Source of the DNA: Pantoea eucalypti | GTDB taxonomy: Bacteria; Pseudomonadota; Gammaproteobacteria; Enterobacterales; Enterobacteriaceae | Direction of reading: 5' to 3' | Length of the DNA stretch: 64,000 nucleotides | Assembly (NCBI RefSeq): GCF_009646115.1 | Contig: NZ_CP045720.1 | Coordinates: 2,852,001 to 2,916,000, forward strand | Notes under the pieces: model-generated | What the model was told of the DNA's origin: nothing | The model's database searches: none | The model's input: the letters and a program-made list of their open reading frames with translations, nothing else | Shown here: positions 1 through 9,091 of the stretch, one piece after another | How the letters are laid out: every line of letters starts with the position of its first letter | Position numbering within the stretch: position 1 is the stretch's first letter | Made by a program: the position numbers and the translations under genes

Positions 1-1
1 T

Positions 2-1567
2 CCCGATGTGGCCGAGCGGCCGGAAGATCTGGTGGTTTACGGCGGCATCGGTAAAGCGGCGCGAAACTGGGCATGCTTCGAGCAGATCCTGCGTTCGCTG
101 CGGGCGCTGCAACCGGATGAGACGCTGCTGATCCAGAGCGGCAAACCGGTCGGCATCTTCCGCACCCACGCGGATGCGCCGCGCGTCCTGCTGGCGAACT
201 CTAATCTGGTGCCACACTGGGCGACCTGGGATCACTTCCACGAGCTGGATAAAGCGGGCCTGATGATGTACGGCCAGATGACCGCCGGTTCCTGGATCTA
301 TATCGGTGCACAGGGCATCGTGCAGGGCACCTATGAAACCTTTGTGGAAGCGGGACGTCAGCACTATAACAACGACCTCAGCGGACGCTGGATTCTCACC
401 GCCGGGCTGGGCGGCATGGGCGGCGCGCAACCGCTGGCGGGTGTGCTGGCCGGTGCCTGCGTACTGGCGATTGAGTGCCAGGAGTCACGCATCGATTTCC
501 GTCTGCGTACCCGCTACGTAGACTACAAAGCCACCACGCTGGACGAAGCGCTGGCCATCATCAGCGAAGCCACTGCTGCGAAAAAAGCGATTTCAGTCGG
601 GCTGCTGGGCAATGCCGCTGAAATCCTGCCAGAGCTGGTGAAACGCGCCCGGGCGGGCGGGCCGAAGCCGGACATCGTGACCGACCAGACGTCGGCACAT
701 GACCCAATAAATGGTTATCTGCCGATTGGCTGGGATCTGGCGCGCTGGCAACAGGCGCGCGTTTCACAGCCGAAAGCGGTTGAGAAAGCCGCGCGTGCCT
801 CTATGGCGGTTCACGTCCAGGCGATGCTCGACTTCTGTCATATGGGTATTCCGACCGTGGATTACGGCAACAACATCCGTCAGGTAGCGCTGGATGAGGG
901 TGTCAGCAACGCCTTCGACTTCCCTGGCTTTGTCCCGGCCTATATCCGTCCGCTGTTCTGTGAAGGCAAAGGCCCGTTCCGCTGGGTGGCGTTGTCAGGC
1001 GACCCGGAGGATATCTACAAGACCGATGCCAAACTCAAGGAGCTGTTCCCGCACCACAAAACGCTGCATCGCTGGCTTGATATGGCGCAGGAGCGCATCG
1101 CTTTTCAGGGCCTGCCGGCACGTATCTGCTGGCTGGGACTGGGCGAGCGACACCTTGCCGGTCTGGCGTTCAATGAAATGGTGCGCAACGGCGAGCTGAA
1201 AGCGCCGGTGGTCATTGGCCGCGACCATCTCGACTGCGGTTCAGTTGCCTCACCAAACCGCGAGACCGAAGCGATGAAAGATGGCTCGGATGCGGTCTCT
1301 GACTGGCCGCTGCTTAACGCGCTGCTGAATACCGCGGGCGGCGCGACCTGGGTCAGCCTGCATCATGGCGGCGGTGTCGGCATGGGCTTCTCGCAGCACT
1401 CTGGCGTAGTGATTGTTGCCGATGGCAGCAAAGAGGCCGATGCGCGTCTGGGTCGTGTGTTATGGAATGACCCGGCCACCGGTGTCATGCGTCACGCCGA
1501 TGCAGGTTATGAGCTGGCGCAGAGCTGTGCTGCAGAGCACGGCCTGAACCTGCCAATGCAAAAATAG
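2..1567 (+). CDS. hutU: urocanate hydratase (urocanase), 5' end outside window
   Basis: Urocanase converts urocanate to imidazolonepropionate in the cytosolic histidine-degradation (Hut) pathway and uses tightly bound NAD+. The reading frame is open from base 2 to the stop, giving 521 residues. The family is about 555 residues long, so roughly the first 35-40 residues lie to the left of the window, and the internal GTG at 8 is not the true start. Landmarks are the early [13 protein letters not shown] segment, the glycine-rich [14 protein letters not shown] nucleotide-binding stretch and the C-terminal [18 protein letters not shown] block. A terminator-like hairpin follows at once, so hutU is the last gene of its transcript. 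Other hut genes must lie further left, if present. The identification is firm. Confidence 0.97.
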   Translation, partial: PDVAERPEDLVVYGGIGKAARNWACFEQILRSLRALQPDETLLIQSGKPVGIFRTHADAPRVLLANSNLVPHWATWDHFHELDKAGLMMYGQMTAGSWIYIGAQGIVQGTYETFVEAGRQHYNNDLSGRWILTAGLGGMGGAQPLAGVLAGACVLAIECQESRIDFRLRTRYVDYKATTLDEALAIISEATAAKKAISVGLLGNAAEILPELVKRARAGGPKPDIVTDQTSAHDPINGYLPIGWDLARWQQARVSQPKAVEKAARASMAVHVQAMLDFCHMGIPTVDYGNNIRQVALDEGVSNAFDFPGFVPAYIRPLFCEGKGPFRWVALSGDPEDIYKTDAKLKELFPHHKTLHRWLDMAQERIAFQGLPARICWLGLGERHLAGLAFNEMVRNGELKAPVVIGRDHLDCGSVASPNRETEAMKDGSDAVSDWPLLNALLNTAGGATWVSLHHGGGVGMGFSQHSGVVIVADGSKEADARLGRVLWNDPATGVMRHADAGYELAQSCAAEHGLNLPMQK

Positions 1568-1583
1568 TCTGATATCGTTCACT

Positions 1584-1615
1584 AAACGGGGCGCGCTGTG
1601 GCCTGCCCCGTTTTT
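1584..1615 (+). terminator. intrinsic terminator after hutU
   Basis: A perfect GC-rich stem (AACGGGGC pairing with GCCCCGTT, 11-base loop) is followed directly by a run of T. It lies 17 bases after the hutU stop and separates hutU from the amidohydrolase gene. Confidence 0.85.
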
Positions 1616-1775
1616 CTGACTTTTCCATTGTGAAACCCCTCTCTGAAATCACTTCCTTATTACTTATTCCATTTTGATTTAGCCTATAGCCATATTTAGT
1701 CCCGACAGCGATAGACGCCGCGCCACCCAATCACTAAAGTGAAATCTTCTCATTCTGTATGGAGCGCGACGCTGC

Positions 1776-2933
1776 ATGACCCTTTCTCCTTCCCTGCTTG
1801 AAGACGCCCTGCACTGGCGCCGTGAGTTTCATCGCCACCCCGAATTAGGTTACCAGGAACAGCAAACCAGCCAGTTTATTGCTGAAGAATTAGCGCGGGC
1901 GGGGCTGCAGGTGTTTCGTGGGCTGGCGGGAACAGGAGTCATCGGTACGCTGGAAAACGGTCCCGGTCCGGTTATCGGGCTGCGTGCGGATATGGATGCT
2001 TTGCCGATTACAGAGAAAGGCGACGCTGAGTGGCGATCTTCGACGCCTGGCGTCATGCACGCCTGCGGCCACGATGGTCACAGCGCTATCCTGCTGGCCG
2101 CCGCCCGACAGCTGGCTGCCACGCGTCAGTTTAGCGGCACGGTGCATTTCATCTTTCAGCCTGCCGAAGAGAATCTGGGCGGGGCGCGCAAAATGGTGGA
2201 AGAGGGATTGTTCCAGCGCTTTCCGATGGATGCGATCTACGCGATGCACAACTGGCCGGGGCTGCCGCTGGGGTCACTGGCTGTTAATCCTGGCGCAATG
2301 ATGGCGTCGCTGGATTCATTCGAAATTACCCTGCACGGTAAAAGCTGCCATGCGGCGATGCCGGAAAGCGGCGCCGATCCGATGGTGGTAGCGGCCGAGC
2401 TGATTCTGGCGCTGCAGACGATTCCCTCGCGTCGGCTCTCGCCCCTTGCCTCTGCGGTGGTCAGTGTAACGCAGATCCACGGGGGTGAAGCGATCAACGT
2501 GATTCCGGAACAGATTATGCTGCGCGGCACAGTGCGCTGCCTGCAGACCAGCGTGCGCGAAAAAGTACGCGGACTGATTGATGAGTTTGTGACGACTCTG
2601 CCACGTCCGTTTGGCGTCAGCGGCGAGATTAACTGGCTGCCGGGCTATCCGGTCACGGCTAACCATGCGGCCCCGGCAGAGCAGGTGCGCGACGTGGCGC
2701 GGGCAACGCTGGGTGCAGAACAGGTTCACTGGCAGGTCAATCCGTCGATGGCGTCAGAAGATTTTGCCTGCATGATGGAAGCCTGTCCCGGCGCTTACTT
2801 CTGGCTGGGCGCGGATGGCGAGACGCCCTCCGCGCCGCTACATAACGCTCGCTATGATTTCAACGACGCGCTGCTGCCGATTGGCATCCGTTTCTGGCAG
2901 AACCTGGTTGAACAGGCGCTGCCAGCCGCCTGA
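1776..2933 (+). CDS. M20-family amidohydrolase (hippurate / N-acyl-amino-acid hydrolase type)
   Basis: This is a 385-residue cytosolic metallopeptidase-fold amidohydrolase of the M20D group, whose members cut N-acyl or N-aryl amino acids such as hippurate or N-acetyl amino acids. The metal-ligand motifs are visible: ADMDALP at residues 71-77, HACGHDGH at 95-102 and QPAEEN at 128-133. A late SEDFACMM segment matches the family's C-terminal ligand region. Length is normal for the group. It stands alone between the hutU terminator and the convergent ybiB. The ribosome-binding site is weak (GGAG about 14 bases upstream), but the N-terminus LLEDALHWRREFHRHPELG is typical, so the start is reasonable. 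The natural substrate cannot be read from the sequence. Confidence 0.88.
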   Translation: MTLSPSLLEDALHWRREFHRHPELGYQEQQTSQFIAEELARAGLQVFRGLAGTGVIGTLENGPGPVIGLRADMDALPITEKGDAEWRSSTPGVMHACGHDGHSAILLAAARQLAATRQFSGTVHFIFQPAEENLGGARKMVEEGLFQRFPMDAIYAMHNWPGLPLGSLAVNPGAMMASLDSFEITLHGKSCHAAMPESGADPMVVAAELILALQTIPSRRLSPLASAVVSVTQIHGGEAINVIPEQIMLRGTVRCLQTSVREKVRGLIDEFVTTLPRPFGVSGEINWLPGYPVTANHAAPAEQVRDVARATLGAEQVHWQVNPSMASEDFACMMEACPGAYFWLGADGETPSAPLHNARYDFNDALLPIGIRFWQNLVEQALPAA

Positions 2934-2934
2934 C

Positions 2935-3903
2935 TCAGTATCCGGCAGCGGCAATCTGCTGCCCGGCCGCCGCCAGCGAGTCGCACTGGCCGCTGGCGCG
3001 CAGGCAGCAGGCGAGCTGCAATCGCAGTGACGCAGGCACCGGGCGCTGCTGATTCAGCACCTCATCAATCCAGCGCGCCGTCACCTCTGCCGTCTTGTCC
3101 GCCGGCAGTTCAACCGCCACTTCAGGCTGACGCTCGACCCACACTTCCGCTTCCACGCCTGCGCCCTGAATCATACTGATCGCCGGGCAGCGCTGCGGAT
3201 TCGCATAGACTTCCCCTTCGGTGCCATTGAGCAGTATCGCTGGCGCATCAATGTCACTGAAGAATTTCGCCACGCGCGGCACATACTCCGGATGCGACAC
3301 GCTCGACAGCCGCAGCGCCGCACGCTCTGCAAACGGGGTTGCCAGTTTTGCCAGCGTATGTGCGCTGTTACGGACGCCCATCCGCCAGCGCAGTGAGAGC
3401 TGTTTCGCCATTGGCGGGCAGAGGTGATCGATAGTGATAAAAACGAGTTCGCCCTGGTCGAGTTTCGCCTGCGCCAACTCTGCGGTGGTGACAGGTGTTA
3501 CACCCAGTGCGGCAAACACCGCCTCACTGGTGATACGCGTCGCGTCGTCGCTGACGCCATGTACCACCACCGGGAAGCCGAGTTTCACCAGCAGCAACGC
3601 CAGCAACGGCGTCAGATTGCCCTGGCGGCGCGCGCCGTTGTAGCTGGGGATGACGATCGGCATCGGCCGGTTTTCTGGCGCTCGCAGCTGCATCATCTGT
3701 GCCTGCATCGCCTGATAAAAGCCGCGCATCTCGTCTTCGCCTTCGCCCTTGATACGCAGCGCAATCAGGATGCCGCCCAGTTCCAGGTCCGGCACCTCGC
3801 CCGCCAGCATTGCGCCATACAGCGCCACCGCGGTATCAAAATCGATGTCGCGGGCATGATTTTTACCGCGACCAATCTCTTTAATGATTTTATTCAGTTC
3901 CAT
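2935..3903 (-). CDS. ybiB: YbiB, TrpD2-type (glycosyltransferase family 3-like) nucleic-acid-binding protein
   Basis: This 322-residue protein matches E. coli YbiB (about 320 residues) along its length, including the family stretches GRGKNHARD, EVPDLELGGILIALRIKGEGE, PIVIPSYNGAR and GTEGEVYANPQRCP. The fold is that of anthranilate phosphoribosyltransferase (TrpD), but YbiB is reported to bind single-stranded nucleic acid rather than act in tryptophan synthesis (family knowledge). The chosen start is ATG at 3903, directly after an in-frame GTG; the frame extends further upstream but overlaps dinG and lacks homology there. It lies 26 bases after dinG on the same strand, so it is probably co-transcribed with that SOS gene, as in E. 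coli. Confidence 0.93.
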   Translation of the reverse strand: MELNKIIKEIGRGKNHARDIDFDTAVALYGAMLAGEVPDLELGGILIALRIKGEGEDEMRGFYQAMQAQMMQLRAPENRPMPIVIPSYNGARRQGNLTPLLALLLVKLGFPVVVHGVSDDATRITSEAVFAALGVTPVTTAELAQAKLDQGELVFITIDHLCPPMAKQLSLRWRMGVRNSAHTLAKLATPFAERAALRLSSVSHPEYVPRVAKFFSDIDAPAILLNGTEGEVYANPQRCPAISMIQGAGVEAEVWVERQPEVAVELPADKTAEVTARWIDEVLNQQRPVPASLRLQLACCLRASGQCDSLAAAGQQIAAAGY

Positions 3904-3929
3904 CACTCGCTTCCGGTTAAGTGCGCGGC

Positions 3930-6098
3930 TTAGCGCCGCGTGGGACGTCGTTTTCGCACCGTGTTTTTTGGCACCACGGTGGCCGGTATCGCTTCCGGCT
4001 CTGGCGTTTCCGGCTGCGCAATCGGGAAGATCGGCAACGCGGCTAATAACCGACTGCCGTAGGATTTGCTCAGCAGACGACGGTCGTAAATAACGATTTC
4101 GCCATAACATTGATGGCTGCGAATCAGGCGCCCGACCTGTTGAATCAGGGTGAATGAGGCGCTGGGTAAGCTCTGCACCTCAAACGGATAACGCTTCAGG
4201 CTTTTAAGCCACTCGCCTTCGGTCAAAATTACCGGACTGTCCACCGGGGGAAAAGCGATTTTGTGAATATGCACCTGACTCAGCAGATCGCCCTTCAGAT
4301 CAAGCCCTTCGGCAAAGGACTGCAGGCCAATCAGAATACTGGTTTCCCCTTTGGTGACGCGCTGGCGATGCAAATCGACCAGCCGGCTGCGCGGCTGTTC
4401 GCCCTGCACCAGCATCGAGAGCCGCAGGTCAGGCAGACAGGCGACAAACTGCTGCATGGCCCGGTTGCTGGCAAACAGCACCAGCACGCCTTTGTGCTTT
4501 TTCTCCGCCATCTGCTGACGGAAGAAACCGGCCATCTCCGCAATGTGCTCCGCTTCGTGCGTCATCAGCGGCTCGAAGCGCATCTGCGGGATCACCAGCC
4601 TGCCCTGCTCTACATGGTTAAACGGCGAGTCCAGCGCCACAAAACGATCGCCTGCTTTTTCGCTGAGTCCCGACATCTCCTGCAGGCGGTTGAAACTGTT
4701 GAGCGATCGCAGTGTGGCAGAGGTGACCACCACATGTGGGATTTTGCGCCACAGCAGCTTTTCCAGCTGATCGCTGACGCGAATACCGGCGCAGTGAAAC
4801 AGCAGATGCGCCTGACCTTCGCGCAGCTCGCGGGTGATCCATTTCGATACCGGTGCGCCAGACGCTTTTTCCATCGCCGCCAGCCGCCACAATTTGCTCA
4901 CCGACTCGAACCAGCCAAACTGACGATTGAGCTGCAGCAGATTGCGATGCAATCGCACCACGTCCACCTTGCCAGTCTGCTCACTGAGTGCATTGATCAG
5001 GCCTTCGCTCAAACCGCGCAGCGCGTCGCTGAGTTTGAACAGCCGGGCACAGAGATCCAGCAGCTCCTGCGGAAGCGCACCCAGCACAAAGCGAAATTCG
5101 CCCGGCTGGTTATGCGGTGGCAGCAGCGGATTCAGCGCCTGCGCGGTCACGGTCAGCAGTTCGCGCAGCTCATCACAGTGTGCTTTCAGCCGCTCAGGGT
5201 TAGCCAGCGGCGGCGGCGATTTTGGCCGCATCTGCGTCATGATGCTGTCAACCAGCTTGATAAACAGGTCAAGTTGCAGGCTGCTCCAGCCCGGCGTAAT
5301 GTCGGCGCTCATCTCCAGCGCATCGCGGGCTACGTCGGGCAAATGGTGACCTTCATCTAACACCAGCATCAGGTTTTTAGCCGGTGGCAGCACCGACTCA
5401 TTCTCCATCGCCGCCATCACCAGCGCATGATTCGCCACCACCACATCCACCTGCTCGATTTCGCGTCGCGCCACAAAGAACGGGCATTCACGATACCAGT
5501 GGCAGTGCGCGCCCAGGCAGCTTGCTTTATCGGTAGAAAGGCGCTGCCACAGGCTGTCGCTGACGTTCTCTTCGCTGTGATCGCGCAGGCCATCCCACTG
5601 ATAGCGGTCCAGAGATTTTTGTAAGCGGCCACACTGCGTCTGTTCCTCTTTGGTGCTGCTGACCGCATCATCGTCCAGATAGAGCAGCAGATCGCCCTGC
5701 TGATCGGCGTCGGCTGCCATCGCCGCCAGATTGCGCGGACAGACATAGCGCCCGCGGCCAAAAGCAGCGGTAAAGGTGAGGTCGGGGATGATTTTCTTCA
5801 ACAGCGGCAGATCTTTGGTGAAGATCTGATCCTGCAACGCCACATTGGCGGTGCTGATGACCAGTTGCTTTTCCTGGGCGCGGCTGGCCGCAATGCCTGG
5901 GATCAGATAAGAAAGAGTTTTACCCACGCCGGTCGGCGCTTCAACCGCCAGATGGCGCGAATCGTCACCGGCCAGGCATTTTGCCACTTCGGCAATCATC
6001 TGGCGCTGCGGCGCTCGCGGGATGAAATCAGGCACCTGCTCCTGAAGCGCTTTATACCATTGCGCTATCTGGCTTTTTACTGCGGCTGTCAGGGCCAT
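3930..6098 (-). CDS. dinG: ATP-dependent DNA helicase DinG
   Basis: DinG is a 5'-3' superfamily 2 helicase with an iron-sulfur cluster that resolves R-loops, forks and other structures during the SOS response. The 722-residue product aligns with E. coli DinG (716) from end to end. Visible motifs are Walker A EAPTGVGKT at 53-61, Cys120 and the later CLGAHCHWYREC group that supply the four cluster cysteines, the DEGH box near 247 and the C-terminal QQVGRLIRS motif. The start at 6098 reproduces the family N-terminus MALTAAVKSQIAQWY; the longer frame to 6167 would run through the LexA box. A basic tail ends the protein. It leads the dinG-ybiB unit. Confidence 0.97.
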   Translation of the reverse strand: MALTAAVKSQIAQWYKALQEQVPDFIPRAPQRQMIAEVAKCLAGDDSRHLAVEAPTGVGKTLSYLIPGIAASRAQEKQLVISTANVALQDQIFTKDLPLLKKIIPDLTFTAAFGRGRYVCPRNLAAMAADADQQGDLLLYLDDDAVSSTKEEQTQCGRLQKSLDRYQWDGLRDHSEENVSDSLWQRLSTDKASCLGAHCHWYRECPFFVARREIEQVDVVVANHALVMAAMENESVLPPAKNLMLVLDEGHHLPDVARDALEMSADITPGWSSLQLDLFIKLVDSIMTQMRPKSPPPLANPERLKAHCDELRELLTVTAQALNPLLPPHNQPGEFRFVLGALPQELLDLCARLFKLSDALRGLSEGLINALSEQTGKVDVVRLHRNLLQLNRQFGWFESVSKLWRLAAMEKASGAPVSKWITRELREGQAHLLFHCAGIRVSDQLEKLLWRKIPHVVVTSATLRSLNSFNRLQEMSGLSEKAGDRFVALDSPFNHVEQGRLVIPQMRFEPLMTHEAEHIAEMAGFFRQQMAEKKHKGVLVLFASNRAMQQFVACLPDLRLSMLVQGEQPRSRLVDLHRQRVTKGETSILIGLQSFAEGLDLKGDLLSQVHIHKIAFPPVDSPVILTEGEWLKSLKRYPFEVQSLPSASFTLIQQVGRLIRSHQCYGEIVIYDRRLLSKSYGSRLLAALPIFPIAQPETPEPEAIPATVVPKNTVRKRRPTRR

Positions 6099-6125
6099 GA
6101 TTTGCGTTACCACACTGAAAATATG

Positions 6126-6145
6126 GCCTGTATTTTTACACAGTA
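6126..6145 (-). promoter_or_regulatory. LexA (SOS) box of dinG
   Basis: On the minus strand the site reads TACTGTGTAAAAATACAGGC. It has the CTGT-N8-ACAG core of the enterobacterial LexA consensus and most of the flanking bases. Its near edge is 27 bases upstream of the dinG start, with a possible -10 (CATATT) between. This is the expected position for LexA repression of dinG. Confidence 0.88.
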
Positions 6146-6221
6146 TCCCGGCGGCGTCAGCTTTCACGCCGAATTTTTCGTGCGCTGTCGTAAATTTCAG
6201 TGCGTGCCCGGCGGCGGTGAT

Positions 6222-6740
6222 TTACGCCAGCACTTTGTACATTACGGTGGTGGCGTCCAGCACGCCTGCGGTGGATTCCGCATAAAACGGGATCGATCCC
6301 GCTACCTGCCAGCCCAGCGAGCGATAGAGATCGCTGGCGACATCGCCGCTGCGCGTATCCAGCACCAGCAGGGTTTTGACGCGCTCGCGCGCCCGCTGCT
6401 CGGCGCGCTGCATCAGTTCACGGGCGATGCCCTGTCGGCGTGCCTGCGGATGCACCAGCAGTTTGCTGATCTCCGCCCGGTGGCGGCCGTTTGGCATGCC
6501 GCTGCTATTGATCATCACCGTCGCCACAATGCGACCCTGTTGACGCGCCACGATTAACTCGCTGTCGCCGCCTGTGATGCTGATGATTCGCTGCTGCCAG
6601 AATCGCGTCATCACCTCACTGTCTTCAGCATCAATAAACCCGACGCTGGCCCCATCTGCCACACAGCCCTGTAAAACATGGGTCAGTTCGGCCAGATTCT
6701 GTTGCGCCTGGGTGGCGCTGAGGGTTACGTACTCAATCAT
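6222..6740 (-). CDS. GNAT-family N-acetyltransferase
   Basis: This 172-residue protein has the GNAT acetyl-CoA-binding core. The motif A segment EISKLLVHPQARRQGIARELM (about residues 90-110) carries the R-Q-G-I-A pyrophosphate loop and is followed by the motif B-like DLYRSLGWQ. The substrate is unknown; the family includes enzymes acting on amines, antibiotics and peptides. Its ATG overlaps the stop of the upstream XRE-cupin regulator by four bases (ATGA), which indicates translational coupling. That regulator may control it in response to the acetylated compound (inference). It is followed by 123 bases and then dinG, which has its own LexA-controlled promoter. Confidence 0.88.
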   Translation of the reverse strand: MIEYVTLSATQAQQNLAELTHVLQGCVADGASVGFIDAEDSEVMTRFWQQRIISITGGDSELIVARQQGRIVATVMINSSGMPNGRHRAEISKLLVHPQARRQGIARELMQRAEQRARERVKTLLVLDTRSGDVASDLYRSLGWQVAGSIPFYAESTAGVLDATTVMYKVLA

Positions 6741-7300
6741 GGTTTCGCCACCACCAGTAGATAGCGCGCGCCGTCGGTCAGGTGCGCCTCAAAAGCCGAT
6801 TTTCCTGTCAGATGAAAACGTAAACAGTCACCTGGCTGCAACGTCCACGCCTGAGATCCCATCGTGACGGTGAGACCGCCCTCACGCAGCCAGATATGCT
6901 GCTCCAGTCCCTGGATGGGTGGTGAATCGTAATCGATACGCGCCCCAGGCCGTAACCTGCCCTCAACCAGTTCGCATCTGAAATGAAGTGCAGGAGGGGA
7001 TATATTGCGGCGAATAAATCCGCTGGCCTCATCCTGCCACACCGGCTGATGCTGGCTGGTGACCAGCAAACTGGACTCCTCCTCCACCTCACTCAGCAGG
7101 CGTGACATCGTTAATCCGTAGGCGACACACAGACGGTTAAGCAGTGCAGCAGTAGGGCTGGTCTCGCCTCGCTCAATGCGCGATAATGTCGCACGACTGA
7201 TGCCCGTGGCCACTGCAAGTTCATCCAGCGACCAGCCGCGTTGCAGGCGTAACTCTGACAGCCTCACAGCCAGTCGTTGCTCAGTATTCAGCTCAGACAT
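6737..7300 (-). CDS. XRE-family regulator with C-terminal cupin domain
   Basis: The 187-residue protein has an N-terminal helix-turn-helix of the XRE/Cro type (LRLQRGWSLDELAVATGISRATLSRIERGE is its core, around residues 18-48). A cupin-like beta-barrel forms the last 75 residues, with QHIWLREGGLTVTMG and LQPGDCLRFHL as typical strands. Cupin regulators of this build sense small molecules and often repress an adjacent enzyme gene. The ATG at 7300 was chosen; a GTG four codons upstream (7312) is also in frame. It is coupled to the GNAT gene and transcribed away from mlrA, with which it shares a 148-base intergenic region holding a strong palindrome. Confidence 0.88.
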   Translation of the reverse strand: MSELNTEQRLAVRLSELRLQRGWSLDELAVATGISRATLSRIERGETSPTAALLNRLCVAYGLTMSRLLSEVEEESSLLVTSQHQPVWQDEASGFIRRNISPPALHFRCELVEGRLRPGARIDYDSPPIQGLEQHIWLREGGLTVTMGSQAWTLQPGDCLRFHLTGKSAFEAHLTDGARYLLVVAKP

Positions 7301-7365
7301 TACTTTTCTCACTCATGGGAAATATTCTCTCAAATGAGATATAGCTGAAAAGGGCCGTATCAGTC

Positions 7366-7398
7366 AAGTTGTACATTGAGAAATGTATTGTACAACTT
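7366..7398. promoter_or_regulatory. inverted repeat resembling an MlrA operator
   Basis: The arms AAGTTGTACA and TGTACAACTT form a perfect 10-base inverted repeat with a 13-base spacer. From memory, the E. coli MlrA target at csgD is an AAAATTGTACA / TGTACAATTTT repeat with a 12-base spacer, so this site is close in sequence and geometry. It lies 50 bases upstream of mlrA and also upstream of the divergent XRE-cupin gene, which suggests autoregulation and possibly joint control (inference). Confidence 0.6.
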
Positions 7399-7416
7399 AG
7401 TTTGCTTCGTTATGGT
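7388..7416 (+). promoter_or_regulatory. candidate mlrA promoter
   Basis: TTGTAC at 7388-7393 and TATGGT at 7411-7416 are separated by 17 bases and make a plausible sigma-70 promoter for mlrA. The -35 element overlaps the right arm of the palindrome, so a protein bound there would compete with or contact RNA polymerase. Confidence 0.45.
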
Positions 7417-7448
7417 AATTACACTCAGACCAATCGAAAGAGGAATTT

Positions 7449-8183
7449 ATGACCTTATACAGTATCGGTGACGTCGCCGAGCGCTGTGGCATAAACCCAG
7501 TTACCCTGCGCGCCTGGCAGCGTCGTTATGGCTTACTGAAGCCGCAACGTACCGAAGGCGGACATCGTCAGTTTGATGAAGAGGATGTGCAGCGTATTGA
7601 AGAGATCATGCGCTGGATTGAAAGCGGCGTGCCGGTCGGTAAAGTAAAGGCATTGCTGGAAGGTGGCGATGTTGATGCACACGATGGCTGGACCACACTG
7701 CAGGATGAGCTAATCAGCGTATTACGTCATGTCAGACCCGCTAAACTGCGTAACAAAATTGCTGCGATTGGTCGCGAACATCCGATTGATGCGCTAATTG
7801 ATCACGTTTTCATGCCTGTACGCCAGAAACTGAGTCTGGACCAGAATACTGCCCGAACCATGTGCAGCCTGCTGGATGGTTTGCTGATCGACTATGTCGC
7901 TTTCTGTCTGACCGGCAGCCGCAAAAAATCGGGAAAAGATGCGCTGATCATTGGCTGGGGTACCGACGATCGTACCCGTATCTGGCTGGAAGGCTGGCGT
8001 CTTTCACAGCATGGCTGGCGGATTGATGTGCTGGCTGAACCGCTTGATGTCCCGCGTCCTGAACTTTTTCCTGGCATGAATATGTTTGTATTTACCGGTA
8101 AAAAATTAACCCGTCGCCAGCAGGAACAGCTGTCACACTGGCAGGAACAGGGCTATGCCGTGCGGTTACATGAACCCGGCTGA
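7449..8183 (+). CDS. mlrA: MerR-family transcriptional regulator MlrA
   Basis: MlrA activates csgD, the master gene for curli and cellulose matrix, in E. coli and Salmonella. The 244-residue product matches E. coli MlrA (243). The MerR winged helix lies at about residues 3-70 ([36 protein letters not shown] in pieces), followed by the helical effector-like domain and the family segment [22 protein letters not shown]. The start is fixed by a good AGAGG ribosome site five to six bases upstream. The mlrA-yohO-yehWXYZ order is the same as in E. coli. The palindrome upstream hints at autoregulation. Confidence 0.93.
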   Translation: MTLYSIGDVAERCGINPVTLRAWQRRYGLLKPQRTEGGHRQFDEEDVQRIEEIMRWIESGVPVGKVKALLEGGDVDAHDGWTTLQDELISVLRHVRPAKLRNKIAAIGREHPIDALIDHVFMPVRQKLSLDQNTARTMCSLLDGLLIDYVAFCLTGSRKKSGKDALIIGWGTDDRTRIWLEGWRLSQHGWRIDVLAEPLDVPRPELFPGMNMFVFTGKKLTRRQQEQLSHWQEQGYAVRLHEPG

Positions 8184-8271
8184 TAACAAAAAACGCACGC
8201 CGGGCGCTTTGCCTGCTGCCTTGCGCGCGCTATTATCCCCGCCTCACTGTTAACAAGTTCAGGTTTCCGTC

Positions 8272-8379
8272 ATGAATGTCAAAAAAGCCTTTTTCGCCAC
8301 GCTGTTTTTTATTATGGCGGTTGGCGGCACCAGCGGTCTCATGCTGGTGGGATACTCTCTCATCGTTCACTCACGCTAA
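8272..8379 (+). CDS. yohO: small membrane protein YohO
   Basis: This 35-residue open frame begins [19 protein letters not shown] and ends with [10 protein letters not shown]. It is one transmembrane helix (about residues 8-30) after a short basic start. Length, the GG-x-x-GLMLxGY pattern and the position between mlrA and yehW all match YohO (UPF0387) of E. coli, recalled from memory. The gene is short enough to be missed by length-filtered gene finders. Its last 20 bases overlap the 3' end of the convergent yehW. A weak CAGG lies upstream of the start. The function of YohO is not known. Confidence 0.78.
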   Translation: MNVKKAFFATLFFIMAVGGTSGLMLVGYSLIVHSR

Positions 8380-9091
8380 GCCGACGTTGCAGGCGCTCAA
8401 AGAGGCGGTCGCTCACTATCGCCAGCAGCGCCACCAGTAGCGCTCCCTGAATCACGTAGGCGGTATTAAAGCCGCTTAGGCCGATAATCACTGGCGACCC
8501 GAGACTCTTTGCCCCGACCGTTGAGGCGATGGCCGCGGTACCGATGTTGATGATCACCGAGGTGCGTATCCCGGCAATGATCACCGGCGCAGCCAGCGCC
8601 AGCTCAATCTGCCACAGCCGCTGCCAGTTGCTCATGCCTACGCCAATAGCGATCTCCCGGCTGCTGGACGGTACGCTATCAATGCCCGCCAGGGTTCCCT
8701 GTAAAATCGGCAGTAAACCGTAGAGCAGCAGTGCCACCACGGCAGGCCAGGCACCAAAGCCCATCACCGGCACCGCAATGGCCAGCACGGCTACCGGCGG
8801 AATAGTCTGGCCCGCTGCCACGATAGTTTCTATCAGCGGCCGGAACGCACGCCCTGCCCGCCGGGTTACCAGCACGCCACTGCCAATGCCGATGACGATC
8901 GCCAGCAGGCTGGCGGTGATCACCAGAAACAGATGCGCCAGCGTCAACTGCCAGAAACTCTCCTGTTGATAGAGTGGCCGGGCCAGCTCCGGAAACCAGA
9001 GATGGAACAGCGGCCCACTCAAAGGCATGAGCGTCAGCAGCGCGCCATAGAGCAGTACCAGCCACAACAGCGGATCCCTTAGCCTGCGCAT
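8360..9091 (-). CDS. yehW: osmoprotectant ABC transporter permease YehW
   Basis: YehW is one of two inner-membrane permeases of the YehZYXW (OsmF) glycine-betaine-type importer. The 243-residue product has the same length as the E. coli protein, with about six predicted membrane helices. The binding-protein-dependent permease motif ([22 protein letters not shown], the EAA loop) lies in the second half. It is the last gene of the osmF-yehYXW unit and its start overlaps the end of yehX by 13 bases, which indicates tight coupling. Its 3' end overlaps yohO on the other strand. Confidence 0.92.
   Translation of the reverse strand: MRRLRDPLLWLVLLYGALLTLMPLSGPLFHLWFPELARPLYQQESFWQLTLAHLFLVITASLLAIVIGIGSGVLVTRRAGRAFRPLIETIVAAGQTIPPVAVLAIAVPVMGFGAWPAVVALLLYGLLPILQGTLAGIDSVPSSSREIAIGVGMSNWQRLWQIELALAAPVIIAGIRTSVIINIGTAAIASTVGAKSLGSPVIIGLSGFNTAYVIQGALLVALLAIVSDRLFERLQRRLSVSER

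Noticed and set aside
4263..5360. 365-codon frame antisense to dinG
   Set aside because: It is a shadow of the dinG codons; the dinG strand has end-to-end homology and this one has none.
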